A program made the position numbers and the translations under genes. 64,000 nucleotides of DNA from Paraspadella gotoi (lineage: Eukaryota; Chaetognatha): positions 12,978,813 through 13,042,812 of the forward strand of contig CM119264.1 of the NCBI GenBank assembly GCA_051294375.1, in the 5' to 3' direction. Below, piece by piece: positions 1 through 23,186 of this stretch. The first letter of the stretch is position 1; every line of letters begins with the position of its first letter. Under the pieces are notes generated by a model. It was not told the origin of the DNA and ran no database searches. It saw only the letters and a list, made by a program, of their open reading frames with translations.

Positions 1-1482
1 TATAATGATTTATTGCATCGGCGCAAAAAAAAAAGAAAACGACATTATTTAAATTCTTTTTAGTTTTCACGTTCGTTATATATTCATATCTCATATCTCA
101 TTTTGAGCTTTTTTTTTTTCGTATCATTTCTAATTTTGGAGTGCTTTATTCGTTGAAAAACCCTACCCCAGCGCCATCTGCCTCATTACTCAATTTGTTT
201 CTTTGTTTATTTAAGGTGCGACAACGAGAATGCATCACCGGCAGATGGAAGTGCGACGGCGACAACGATTGCGGCGACGACAGCGACGAACGAGGATGCG
301 ACGCTCACACTTGCAACGAGGCCACTCAGGTGCGGGATTTACAATTTTGATTAATTTTTGTACCATGGTCTAAATTAAGGTTAAACTTTTGTATAAATAA
401 CTTTTTTTTCTGAAATAAAAGAATAAACAATAACAACAACAATAATAACAACAACCATATTTGTATACATAACTATTCGTGATTTACTTACATTTTTTTT
501 CTCAGTTCCAATGCGCGAGCGGTCACTGCGTCGACAAGAGCGAGCGTTGCGACGGACGAGCGGACTGCGCCGACGTGTCGGACGAAGCCGGTTGCCGCAC
601 TCGATATCCGGGCGGACGGCACTGCTCTAGCAAAGAGTTCACCTGCAACAACACCGTCTGCACACGCCTTCATTACCGGTGTCGAGTTTGAGAAAGAAAG
701 AAAGAAAGAAAGAAAGAGATAAAGAAAGAAAGAAAGAAAGAAAAGAAAGAAAAAGAAAGAGAAAGAAAGAAAGAAGAAAGAAAGAAAGAAAGAAGAAGAA
801 AGAAAGAGAGAAATAGAGAAAGAAAGAAATAGAGAAAGAAAGAAAAAAAGACAGAAAGAAAGAAAAAAAAGAGAAAAAAAAAGAAAAAAAGAAAGACGGA
901 AAAAGAAAAACAGAAGAAAGAAAAAGAGGAAAAAGAAAAAGAATAAGGGAAAGAAAAAGAATCAATCAATCTAATTTTTTTTTTTGGTATCAGATGCGAC
1001 GGTGATGACGACTGCGGCGACGGCAGCGATGAATTAGACTCTGTTTGCCGCGAGATTGAATGCGATCCAGAGACAGATTCAGGTTTATTTGCGTTGCGTA
1101 GTATAGTATAGAAAAGTATTAACTTCTTGAAGTCATTATCGCTTTTTTTTTAACATTCTCAGTGTGCAGCAACATGAAATGCATTGCAAAATGGCGACTT
1201 TGCGACAAAGTGGACAACTGCGGGACGGGTGAGTCTATGAGACGCCAACGTCGATAACGAGGCCTTAACTTACCTTGTCCGCCTTTGTCTCTTATTTCCT
1301 CCCCCCCGACACCCAAGCTCCGATGAGAACGACCACGATGTCTGCGCGCGACACCGTGGTCGAGAACGCGAGTGCAACGAGCGTCAATTCAAGTGTGCCA
1401 ACGGGATGTGCATCTCCGCATACAGACTGTGCGATCACGCCGACGATTGCGGGGATAATTCCGACGAGATCGATGCCGTAAG

Positions 1483-1577
<95 letters not shown>

Positions 1578-2173
1578 CTCTCTCTCTCTCTCTCTCTCTC
1601 TCCTTTCTCTCTCTCTCTCTCTCTCACCTACTCACTCACCCTATCTTACCCTCCTCAGACAATCCCGGTTCCGCCCCATGGCGGCTGCGCCACCAACAAC
1701 GGCGGCTGCGAACGCAACTGCACGGACGTAACGGTGACATCCTACGTGTGCAGCTGCGGCAAAGGATACAAAGTCTCGGAAAACTGACCGCAAGTCTTGT
1801 TTGGACGTCAACGAATGCGCAACGGGAGACAACGAGTGAGTGAAAAGAAAGTCGGCGGTGACCAGGAATTGGGAACAATCTCAACGCGTTCATTTCTCTC
1901 TTTTTTTCAGGTGCCCCAAATTGTGTCTCAACTTCAAAGGGGGTCACCACTGCGAATGCTTCCAGGATTCAACGACACCATTGGCTCAAGAAGCGGCAGC
2001 GTCTGCCGAGCGGAGGGTAAGTTTTTAACGTCTCAATTCGCTCATGTCGGCGCTCTTTGACGACTCGTTCCTCCAATCTTCGGGCCCCCCTCCCCCATCT
2101 CTTAGGGTCGGACCCCACGATGGTGATGTGTCTCAGTCGTCGGGGAAATTCGTCGCTTCATCGAAGAGCGATC
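1..2173 (+). pseudogene. Degraded second copy of LDL-receptor exons
   Basis: This stretch repeats 6621-8754 almost base for base, introns included: LDLa exons near 215-330, 508-680, 995-1080, 1160-1230 and 1320-1475, then two EGF-like exons near 1660-1835 and 1911-2016. It differs mainly by single-base indels, many in homopolymers, such as one A lost in the first LDLa exon, an extra C before the first EGF exon and an extra A near 1783. These break the reading frame, while the 6621-8754 copy stays open. The GAAA and CT tracts in its introns also differ in length. It stops at the N gap. I read it as an alternative-haplotype or poorly polished contig end placed beside the true locus; a real, decaying tandem duplication is the other option. 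Confidence 0.8.
690..960. repeat. GAAA-rich microsatellite (copy 1)
   Basis: Irregular (GAAA)n purine tract in an intron of the duplicated LDL-receptor segment. The matching tract at 7313-7575 differs in length and interruptions. Confidence 0.95.
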
Positions 2174-2198
2174 NNNNNNNNNNNNNNNNNNNNNNNNN
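2174..2198. other. Assembly gap (25 N)
   Basis: Twenty-five consecutive N bases. The left side breaks off inside LDL-receptor sequence and the right side starts inside the SLC22-like gene, so the two flanks do not belong to one continuous gene. Confidence 0.99.
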
Positions 2199-2277
2199 TA
2201 TATTCTATTTTTACTCTCGACTCCCAATTCCGTTGATATCTCCATGATCCTCCCCGACTTCACCGCCCTCTACCCAC

Positions 2278-2466
2278 CTTCCGCCAAAACAAATACGTAT
2301 TCGTCACAAGTCTCGGTTTCGTTCTTGAACTCATTTGCGTATCGCCGACACTCGGCAAACCCGTTGTCGGTTTTGATGTCGGGAGGAAGAAAGTCGGAGA
2401 GATTGATCGATCGGGAGGAGTCGGGGGCGGCGCAGTGGTGTCTGTGAAGGAAAAGTGAGAAGGGTT

Positions 2467-2523
<57 letters not shown>

Positions 2524-3114
2524 AGAGAGAAGTGTATGTATGTATTGAATGTATAAACAGAATACGGCCTTGGGCACGCCTAATGCGGCCTATATACAGC
2601 CTTTTAAGTAAAGTACAGTTAATTACGATGTTTAAAATACAATTCAAGATCTTGAAAATATTTTCAAAAACAAAAACGATAACTTTTCAAAACAAAAAAC
2701 GATAAAATTGGTAATAGATCAAAAAAATTAAAAGTTAAAAAGAAGAATGGTTAGGGCAATAAACTCATAAAACTCTAAACAGCATTGGTTTGACTTCTTA
2801 TCTTCCTCGTAGCAAAATGTGAGTGGAGATTTGTGAGATTTGGGAGTAGAAGAGAGAGAGAGAGAGAGAGAGAAAATGAAATGAAAAAAAAATGAGGGAG
2901 TAAGAAAGAGAAACAGAGAAAGAGAAAAAGACAAAGATTGGGAAATAGTAACAGAAAGGCTTTAAATGCTACTTTACTGCGGCACATATCCGGCGAATGA
3001 GTCTATCAACGAAATCCAAGGAGTGCAAATTCCAATGTACAGAGTCAACACGTAAATTCCAAGTGGGAAAAGTCCCTTCACCCCCAGAAATTCTAGGGCG
3101 TCGTCGAGGGACAT
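2278..3114 (-). CDS. SLC22-type organic ion transporter, N-terminal part
   Basis: Two minus-strand exons join in phase. Exon 1 (3114-2978) starts at ATG and encodes MSLDDALEFLGVKGLF, the usual cytoplasmic opening of SLC22 organic cation/anion/carnitine transporters, followed by the first membrane helix. It ends at a GTAAAG donor. Exon 2 (2441-2278) follows a TTCACAG acceptor and encodes the start of the large extracellular loop, with HHCAAPD and later ECRRYANEF and ETC; these Cys and acidic positions fit the first SLC22 loop. It ends at GAAG/GTGGGT. SLC22 proteins have 12 helices and move organic ions across the plasma membrane. The remaining ten or so helices should lie to the left, but the gap and LDL-receptor sequence are there instead. 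The gene is therefore truncated by assembly or rearrangement. It is divergent from the LDL-receptor gene. Confidence 0.72.
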
Positions 3115-3998
3115 TTTTTCCTCTTTTGTTTCTTTCTTCTTCGTTTCTGGTTCTTCTCTATTTTTTATTTCGGTTATGCGTTATTCATGTTTGCGAATGG
3201 ATGTTTTGTCGTTTTTTCAAGCACTGTGTTTGTTTATATATATATACATATTTTTTGATATTTGTGCCATGCTTTCTTATGTTTTGTTTGTTTAATTATG
3301 ACGATGATTGTTGACTGTTTATTTTTATTATATCGGTTTTTGATTACATAACTGATTTACTGGAGGCGTTTCTAGGTATCATAATCATTTAAAGACAGGT
3401 TCACTATATCACTCCGAGTTTGCTGAACTTTGATCGTAAGATAATGATATCTTTTAAGCGACGAAACCGATACGAAGATCGGTTAAACTAATGGCAATTC
3501 TTTTAGCTTTTATGAAATTGGCACAACCAATATAAAAATAATCCATTCATTTAATAAATAAGCTATCTTGCTCCCGATTTGATTTTCTTTATTATTTATT
3601 TCTTATTTATACTACTTACTTACTACTTGCTCGGGATAGTTATATAGCTTACTACACTTTTTGTCTCACATCAGAAGTTAAAAAAAATCATTTATTTAAA
3701 TCTTTCCATTTTTTAATATATATATAAACCTTTCAAGAAAACTAGAATCATCCCAAATTTAAAAAAATGCAAACCTGGGCGCGAAAATATTAGGCCATCA
3801 GAATCGAAGAAATGATTTCCCTGCGGGTGATGGCAGAAAGAAAGGAAAAGATGAAGGAAAGATATAAAAAGAAAAGAAAGAGAGGAAAAGATGAAGGAAA
3901 GATATAAAAAGAAAAGAAAGAGAGGAAATCTCAGAATCTTCCGCCATCGTTTTCGACGCGTTGCCTCGTACATTTGCATATTTTACACCGTCATATGG

Positions 3999-4076
<78 letters not shown>

Positions 4077-4313
4077 ACGTTTCTAATCCCACAAAACTAA
4101 ATGGGCTGGAAGTAAATAAAAAAAGCGATTACTAGTGACAATCCGAGGCAGTTCTTTAGTGGATTATGACGAACTTACGTTACAGTTCTATATGGATTTA
4201 CCGACTTCCTAGTTCTTATTACATTTTTTGTTTCATTAATTAATTCATCCATTCTTTTTTCATTTTAGTGATTTTATTATCTGTAATCATAATGTTTCTT
4301 CGCTCGCCCTCAG
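3115..4313. other. Divergent spacer between SLC22-like and LDL-receptor genes
   Basis: This is the AT-rich interval between the two divergent genes. It should hold both promoters and the unseen signal-peptide exon of the LDL-receptor gene, but I could not pick that exon out. A 39-base unit beginning GATGAAGGAAAG is tandemly doubled around 3850-3928, and a (TC)n tract lies at 4007-4072. Confidence 0.6.
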
Positions 4314-13163
<8,850 letters not shown>

Positions 13164-14150
13164 ATTGGAGGAAGTCAGAGTTCAATCTGATACGGCGTGT
13201 AAAAAAAAAAAGAGATACTTTTCCGTCACAGCTCGTTTCTTTTACTAAGAGTATTACATTCATTAACTACTAATTAATCCCCGAAGAGTACTGTTACAAA
13301 CCATTTTCTGGTTCATAAAGAGAAAAAAAAAGTATTTTCAAACTTTTTTGGTTGTGCCTTGGAATTTTTCAAGTTTTCCCTGCCTCAAGTAATATTCCAA
13401 TCATTCCACTCAATTCTTTGATTTCGAATTTAAAAAAACTCAATCATTCCATCGCGCTTCTTCGGTATTCACCAGCAAATTTAACATTCTTGAGTGCGAA
13501 CGGACGAAGGTGATTGTTTTTATTTTTTTTTTCATACGTTTTACAATGGTGAAAAATTGACGCTTAACTTCTAGTCTTCTCTGCGTAGTTTTAGATCTTT
13601 GATTACTAATTCTGTTTGTATTTGAAATTAGCGGATTGTAATACCTTACGTACATTTTAAAAAAATTAACTAACTTCGCTTTGTCGGAAATGACGCTACT
13701 ATTAGTCTATCTGTTTTACGTTTATAATGTTAACAGTTATTTTTGTGCTGTAAGTCTTTATTCAATATTATATCAGTTTAAAGTTTATGAAGAGAACTTA
13801 AAATAAGAGCTCTGTACTCAACCAAATTTATATTTGCGGAAAAAATAATGCAATATGTTGTACAATTGTTAAGCTTACTTTCAGAAATATAATTTTTTAG
13901 CAGTTGTCAACTCCATGGATTAGAGAAAAACGTTCGATTAGTTCAGATACTTCACTTGTTAGTTTCAGTTATGAATGATAATATAAAGCTCTATATAAAG
14001 CTATTACATAATATAATTATGCGATAAAAGCAATTTACACTAAATAGGCAGAGCACAAGATTTTAGTTTCTATATTTTAAATAGATGAATGGATATACTG
14101 TAAACGATTTGCTCGTATATTCCATACCAACTTAAACCCGAATAAAACTA
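13164..14150. other. LDL-receptor 3' flank
   Basis: AT-rich sequence after the LDL-receptor stop. It probably includes that gene's 3' UTR and, towards 14150, the end of the oppositely transcribed selenoprotein mRNA. Several AATAAA-like strings occur but none can be assigned. No coding exon is seen. Confidence 0.5.
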
Positions 14151-14156
14151 TTGACT

Positions 14157-14236
14157 TTTCCTCTCTCCGCCGGTCAAGCCCATCGCCCGCGTCTTATGTC
14201 GTTGACTTTAAAAGACCGGGGTCATGAGACGGAAGA
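14157..14236 (-). promoter_or_regulatory. Candidate SECIS element
   Basis: On the minus strand, about 120 nt after the selenoprotein stop codon, there is ATGA (14225-14222), then 12 nt, then AAA (14209-14207), the spacing expected between the SECIS quartet and its apical adenosines. CCGGTC just after the ATGA can pair with GACCGG on the far side, followed by GGAG (14168-14165), which supplies the partner GA. Outside the quartet, TTCC/TCT can pair with AGA/GGAA. The upper part of helix II next to the AAA pairs poorly, so the fold is only a candidate. SECIS elements direct Sec insertion at UGA in animal 3' UTRs. Confidence 0.42.
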
Positions 14237-14345
14237 GAACGTGAAGGCGTGAGAATTGTCCCTTGTGAATTCACCTTCGCTCTTCACGAGAGCCACACTT
14301 CTTACTAAAGCTCCATTAACACTCTGACCCATTGCACATTGATGA

Positions 14346-15012
14346 TTACAACAGCGTGCAAAACGGGGTTTTCTTTTCCGGCGGCGGCGGCGCCGACACC
14401 GGTTTCGGCTTTCCTCCGGCCACGACGTCCGCGACCACGCCGACGACGTCCGCGTTGTTGGGGAAGCGCCGGTGATCCAGCTTGGAATAGATCGCTTCTT
14501 CGTTGACAGAGATTTCGAAGGAACCGGGACGTCCCACCTAAATAGGAATTCTATTATAATTAGGGTTCTAAAAAAACACGAGCGTATGAAATATCCGTTT
14601 ACATAGGTTTTAAAAGTAAGCCGAATCTAGGAATGAATTGATGAAGGGATAGTTTGTTTTTTTGTTTGTACCAATTTTAGCTAATTAGTTCATTTCATTG
14701 AGAATTTAAACATTTATAAGGAAATGTGCGAATTACGGTTGCGTAATGCTAGTTTGTTTGTTTGTTAGTGTAGTAGATAAGAATCTCCTAACGAAAAATC
14801 GTAAAAAAAAACATTCACCGAATTCCGCCAGAGTCCATCTCCGCCCGACGTTGACTCATCACAGCACTTACCTTTCCGTCGACCTGGACCATCTCTTCTC
14901 CTCCTTCGATGGTCTTGAGGATTTCCGCCTTCAAAGCCTCGAACTGCGGACGATAATTTCACCGACCGCAGTATTCCACGAACACTTTCGTCTTCGACAT
15001 CGGCATCGCCAT
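14346..15012 (-). CDS. SelW/MIEN1-like selenoprotein with CGRU motif and CaaX tail
   Basis: Two exons: 15012-14872 and 14537-14346. The start ATG gives MAMPMSKTKVFVEYCGR, then TGA (14961-14959) as codon 18, then NYRPQFEALKAEI and on to a GTAAGT donor. Exon 2 follows in phase (GRPGSFEISVN, IYSKLDHRRFP). The layout is the thioredoxin-like Rdx family (SelW, MIEN1, SelT/SelH relatives): beta strand, CxxU/CxxC loop, helix, then the G.FE..VN..I.SK strand pair. The TGA falls exactly where SelW has selenocysteine, and the sequence stays homologous after it, so reading it as Sec is natural. The C-terminus CTLL is a CaaX box with Leu last, predicting geranylgeranylation as in MIEN1 (CVIL). Length is 110 residues, slightly shorter than human MIEN1. 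The function is probably thiol redox chemistry at a membrane. Confidence 0.85.
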
Positions 15013-15046
15013 TATGACTGAGTGGGAACGAAGATTGACTTTACTA

Positions 15047-15081
<35 letters not shown>

Positions 15082-15400
15082 TTTTTTCTCGTTAAAATGT
15101 TTCGTATTTCGCGCGTAAATTCCGAAACAAAAAATAACAGTTTTTTCGAACGTCTCGAAATAACCACCCGAAATGAAAAAGGACCAAAGTAAAGTTATTG
15201 TCTCCAAGGAGATAGAAATACAGTGGAATCGCCTTTGGCATAGCGATGACCTGCGATCGGGAAGTCTCTTGAACGAGGAATCGATCTCGTTTTAAGCGGT
15301 CTTAGCTTTATTCTCATGTTATGACAGAATGAAATGACTCCCAGTTTTTTTCCCATGATCCACCGAATCGCATGTAGGAGGGATGATTCAAATGAGTGAA

Positions 15401-15435
<35 letters not shown>

Positions 15436-15531
15436 AGGAAAAATATTAGATGAGAGTTCGTCTATATTTTATTTCTTAAATTTAAAAAAAAGGCTTTATG
15501 TATATACTCTCTTTTCGTTGTTTTTGAAGTA

Positions 15532-15634
15532 TTAGGAGAAAAACAGTTTTGGTTTGACAACGATTTTTTTGACATAATTAGCCAGACATTATGTCAAAAA
15601 AATCGTTGTCAAACCAAAACTGTTTTTCTCCTAA
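15532..15634. repeat. Perfect 47-bp inverted repeat (hairpin)
   Basis: The left arm 15532-15578 and right arm 15588-15634 are exact reverse complements separated by nine bases (TAGCCAGAC). It lies about 520 bp upstream of the selenoprotein start. It could be a tiny inverted-repeat element, a double-stranded RNA source or a read fold-back artefact. Confidence 0.9.
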
Positions 15635-16767
15635 AAAAAGGCTTATATTTATTTAAAAAGGTTTAAAACTGTAAAAATCTTTAAAAAGGATTGGCCGGGA
15701 AAAAGAGTTGACAAGCTACAACATCCCCCCCAAGTGATTTTTATTTTCAGACGAAAGGATTTGAGACAATAATTCAATTTGATTCCATGTCATTTCGGTT
15801 CACATAAAAAGATTTTCAATTTAAGTTTATTTCTTCTATAAAAAAGTAGTCGATGTTTATTAATCGTTGAAATAAAAAAAAAAGATTTCCTGTAAGAAAA
15901 GAAGGGTGCGCCCCCCCCCCCAAAAAGACTGTCTTAATCAAATAGTAACCACTATAAGAAATATTCCGCTCAAAACAGAACCGCCCTATAACGTATTTCG
16001 TATTCTTCGTCGCCGTCTTCAACGTAGCCGACGTGACTGAGAGCGTTGCAACTCGCAACGGCCGTTATCTCCGTCGCTGTCGTGGTTTTCGTAACGACGA
16101 TATTCTCACCGGCGATCGTCACTCTACGCGTCCGTCATTCCCAGGATTCTCCTCATCGTCGTCGTCGTCGTCGTCCTAGTGGTCGTCGTCGTCTTCGCGA
16201 TCGTCTTTCTCGTCGTCTGCCTCGTCGTCGTTCTCCTCGAATTCGACGTCGCGTCGCTTATAAAAACCGGAAACTCCGAGTGAAGCGAGAAACGCGATCG
16301 AAAAACTTTTTTTGCGTCGCGTGAACCAGAGGACCGTTTCTCACGGACGACGACTGGTTTGGTGAATCGACAGATTTTAAATGGTTTTCGTGGACACGAG
16401 GTAAATTTTTTGATGTTGGTTCGGATTTTCAATTTGAACAATTAGCTAATGGTTCAATTAGAACTTTTAGTTAACTCTTACACGAAGCGGGATATTATTG
16501 AAATGCTAATTTTTTTTTTTCAGATTAGAAATTAAAATATTTTTTTTGAAATAAGTATGCTATAAACGATAGCTGATCGAGTTCACCTGTGAAAAAAAAA
16601 TGGAAAGCAGAAATGTCAAGATCCTACTTTATATATTGTTTAAACATCCTGTTTTACATAACGTGTAAAGATTCTGCTTTACATATGTATATAATTTTAA
16701 GTTAAATTGTGTCTCTTGGCGAGACATTAAACGAAATTTCTTTCACAGACTTTCGCTGTTGTATGCC

Positions 16768-17538
16768 ATGAAAGTTCCGGCTTCCCTCTTCCTTCTCATC
16801 TCTCTCTTCAGAAGTGGAATTTGTTCCTTACGGCAAACGGAACTTTTACGTAAGTCGGGAAACCGTTCGAGGGCGGAAACGAGATTAGAGGAAAGAAAAC
16901 AGAATAACAAAAGACAAATCCGAAGAGACTTCCGACTTTTTCGTTGACGAAATTCGATTTTCATGTTTCTTTTCCGTTCTAAGACTCTGTGTAATTTTTT
17001 AGACACTGTTTCGCGGGAATAACTTTTAAGCACGCTTTGAATATACGTATATATGTGAGATGCGGCCCCGAGTTCATTGTTCATTGGTGAAAACCACTAA
17101 GTTGTAGTCATTGTTTATAAAAGTTCCTGGATCGAATTCGGGAAATAATTATTTTATTTATTGAAACGCAAAAAACGCGGGATCGAATCTTATTTACTTA
17201 TTTTCTTTAGTCTTCTCAATAATATCAATTGTTTTCTCTCTTTTTTTAGACGATGGTGACGTGACCAATTTTGGGTCAGACCTCGACGAATTTCGGAGGA
17301 GACAAGAAAACGAGGCCATCATCGCGCTTTTGCGGCGACATCTCAAAGAGAACCCATCTTCCTCCAGGGTAAGGGTCTCGGGTGAAGCAGAAAGTGAAGC
17401 AAAAAATCTGAATTTACAACTCACCATTCAAGAGAAAGGCTCAATGATGTATTGGTAGGAAAAAACCTTGTTAGTAAATTAAGATTAATCACCACAAGTG
17501 TTCTTATTCACGCTTTATGACCTGATTTGTAGATTGTC

Positions 17539-17577
<39 letters not shown>

Positions 17578-17630
17578 TCTCTCTCCCGCGCCTCCCTCTT
17601 TCTTTCTTTCTGTTTCGTTCTTTCTTCTTT

Positions 17631-17662
<32 letters not shown>

Positions 17663-18004
17663 TCCGTCTCCCTCGCTTCAGTTTTCTGTCATTTACAGTC
17701 TGGCCATCCTTGGAAAATGATTCTTCGAGTTCTACGCCAATTGAAAAAGTGGCAAAATAAAAATCCGGTCTTGCGGAGACTGATAGTAAAAACTCTCATT
17801 AAACATTAACCATTTAATTTGAATTCAGGCGTCCCTGTTCTTTGATGATGAGGACGAACCGAGATCCCGAGAGAGTTTTCTCCGCTCCCTCTCTCGGCGA
17901 CAGAATCCGTCGCTTTACGTCGAGAAAAAGTGAGATTTGTTTCTGACGCTTGGTCCCTCCTTTATATTATTTTATTAACTATTCTCTCTCTCTGTCTTGC
18001 TCTG

Positions 18005-18099
<95 letters not shown>

Positions 18100-18748
18100 T
18101 CTCTTCCCAATTTTTCCCTCAGATCGCCAAACGCGGTCCATCTCCCTTCCTCGGCAAAAGATCATTTTCCGCCTCTCCTTTCCGGCCGCCGCCTCTCTCC
18201 TCGATGCCCCTCGTTCCGGCGTCGTCTCGCCTCCGCTCCCTCGACGGCGCCTACGCCGAGAAACGCGCCCCTCGGCCCAACTTTCTCGGCAAACGCGAAG
18301 CCCTTTCGGCGGCGTCTCCAGGCAAGCGGCGTCCGGCGTTTATCGGCAAGCGGTTCTTTCCGGACGACGCCGAGGTGATAGAAACCGGCGACGAGAACGG
18401 CGCCGCTCCGTGGAAACGGGCGGCGTCGCCGTCGTTTCTGGGAAAAAGAACGCCGCGACCTTCGTTTCTGGGAAAGCGCGGCGCTCGAGTTCCCGGCTTC
18501 ATGGGGAAAAGAGGTTGGAGAGATGAGGGGGAGGAAGAGGAAGAGTGGGAGTCGAAAGGTGAGTTTCAAAATAGTTGGGGGAGGATTGGTGAGGAAATTC
18601 GCTATATTTTTAAATATTCCGTATTCTAATTTATATTTCTAAAGGCAAAACTGACGAAGGAACCTTTCACGATGAACGGACCGATGGACAAATGAACGGA
18701 CGGCTTAATGGAGAAATGATCCAAGGAAATACGGACCGCCTCGCTTAA
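16768..18748 (+). CDS. Neuropeptide precursor with repeated PxF(L/I/M)-amide peptides
   Basis: Exons: 16768-16849, 17250-17368, 17829-about 17929, 18123-18558 and 18645-18748. Exon 1 encodes a signal peptide (MKVPASLFLLISLFRSGICS). Exon 4 is a string of peptides cut by KR: GPSPFLG, APRPNFLG, RPAFIG, AASPSFLG, TPRPSFLG and GARVPGFMG. Each ends in Gly before KR and so should be amidated to PxFL/FI/FM-amide. Other KR-bounded spacers end in AASPG and AAPW. An acidic peptide (EEEEEWES) and a hydrophilic tail follow. Such precursors are cut by prohormone convertases and amidated by PHM/PAL in secretory granules, and the peptides usually act on GPCRs. The repeats recall FLG/EFLG-amide (TRH-like) and tachykinin-like precursors but match none exactly. 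The exon 3 donor at GAGAAAAA/GTGAGA leaves a phase that does not fit exon 4, so a different donor (possibly TAC/GTCGAG) or an indel is likely. Confidence 0.82.
17540..17665. repeat. CT and CTTT microsatellites
   Basis: Adjacent (CT)n and (CTTT)n tracts in intron 2 of the neuropeptide gene. Confidence 0.9.
17990..18093. repeat. (CT)n microsatellite
   Basis: About 45 uninterrupted CT units directly upstream of the acceptor of the peptide-coding exon, acting as an exaggerated polypyrimidine tract. Confidence 0.95.
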
Positions 18749-23180
<4,432 letters not shown>

Positions 23181-23186
23181 TAACCT

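Noticed and set aside
639-969. Long Phe/Ser/Leu-only minus-strand frames here and at 7262-7580
   Set aside because: They are translations of GAAA microsatellites, not genes.
2278-2441. LDLa or clip-protease exon on the minus strand
   Set aside because: The Cys spacing was ambiguous alone, but the exon joins in phase to a typical SLC22 N-terminal exon, which explains it better.
15970-16330. Open frames on both strands (plus: Val/Arg-rich; minus: Thr-rich)
   Set aside because: The region is dominated by GTC/GAC trinucleotide runs that keep several frames open at once. No start, consistent splice pair or family similarity supports an exon.
18000-18093. Poly-(Leu-Ser) or poly-(Arg-Glu) open frames in GA/CT tracts throughout the window
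   Set aside because: Dinucleotide repeats give endless Ser-Leu/Arg-Glu frames; they have no start or homology.
16768-18748. Tachykinin precursor
   Set aside because: The units lack the invertebrate FxGxR-amide ending; Gly is directly followed by KR, giving FL/FI/FM-amides instead.
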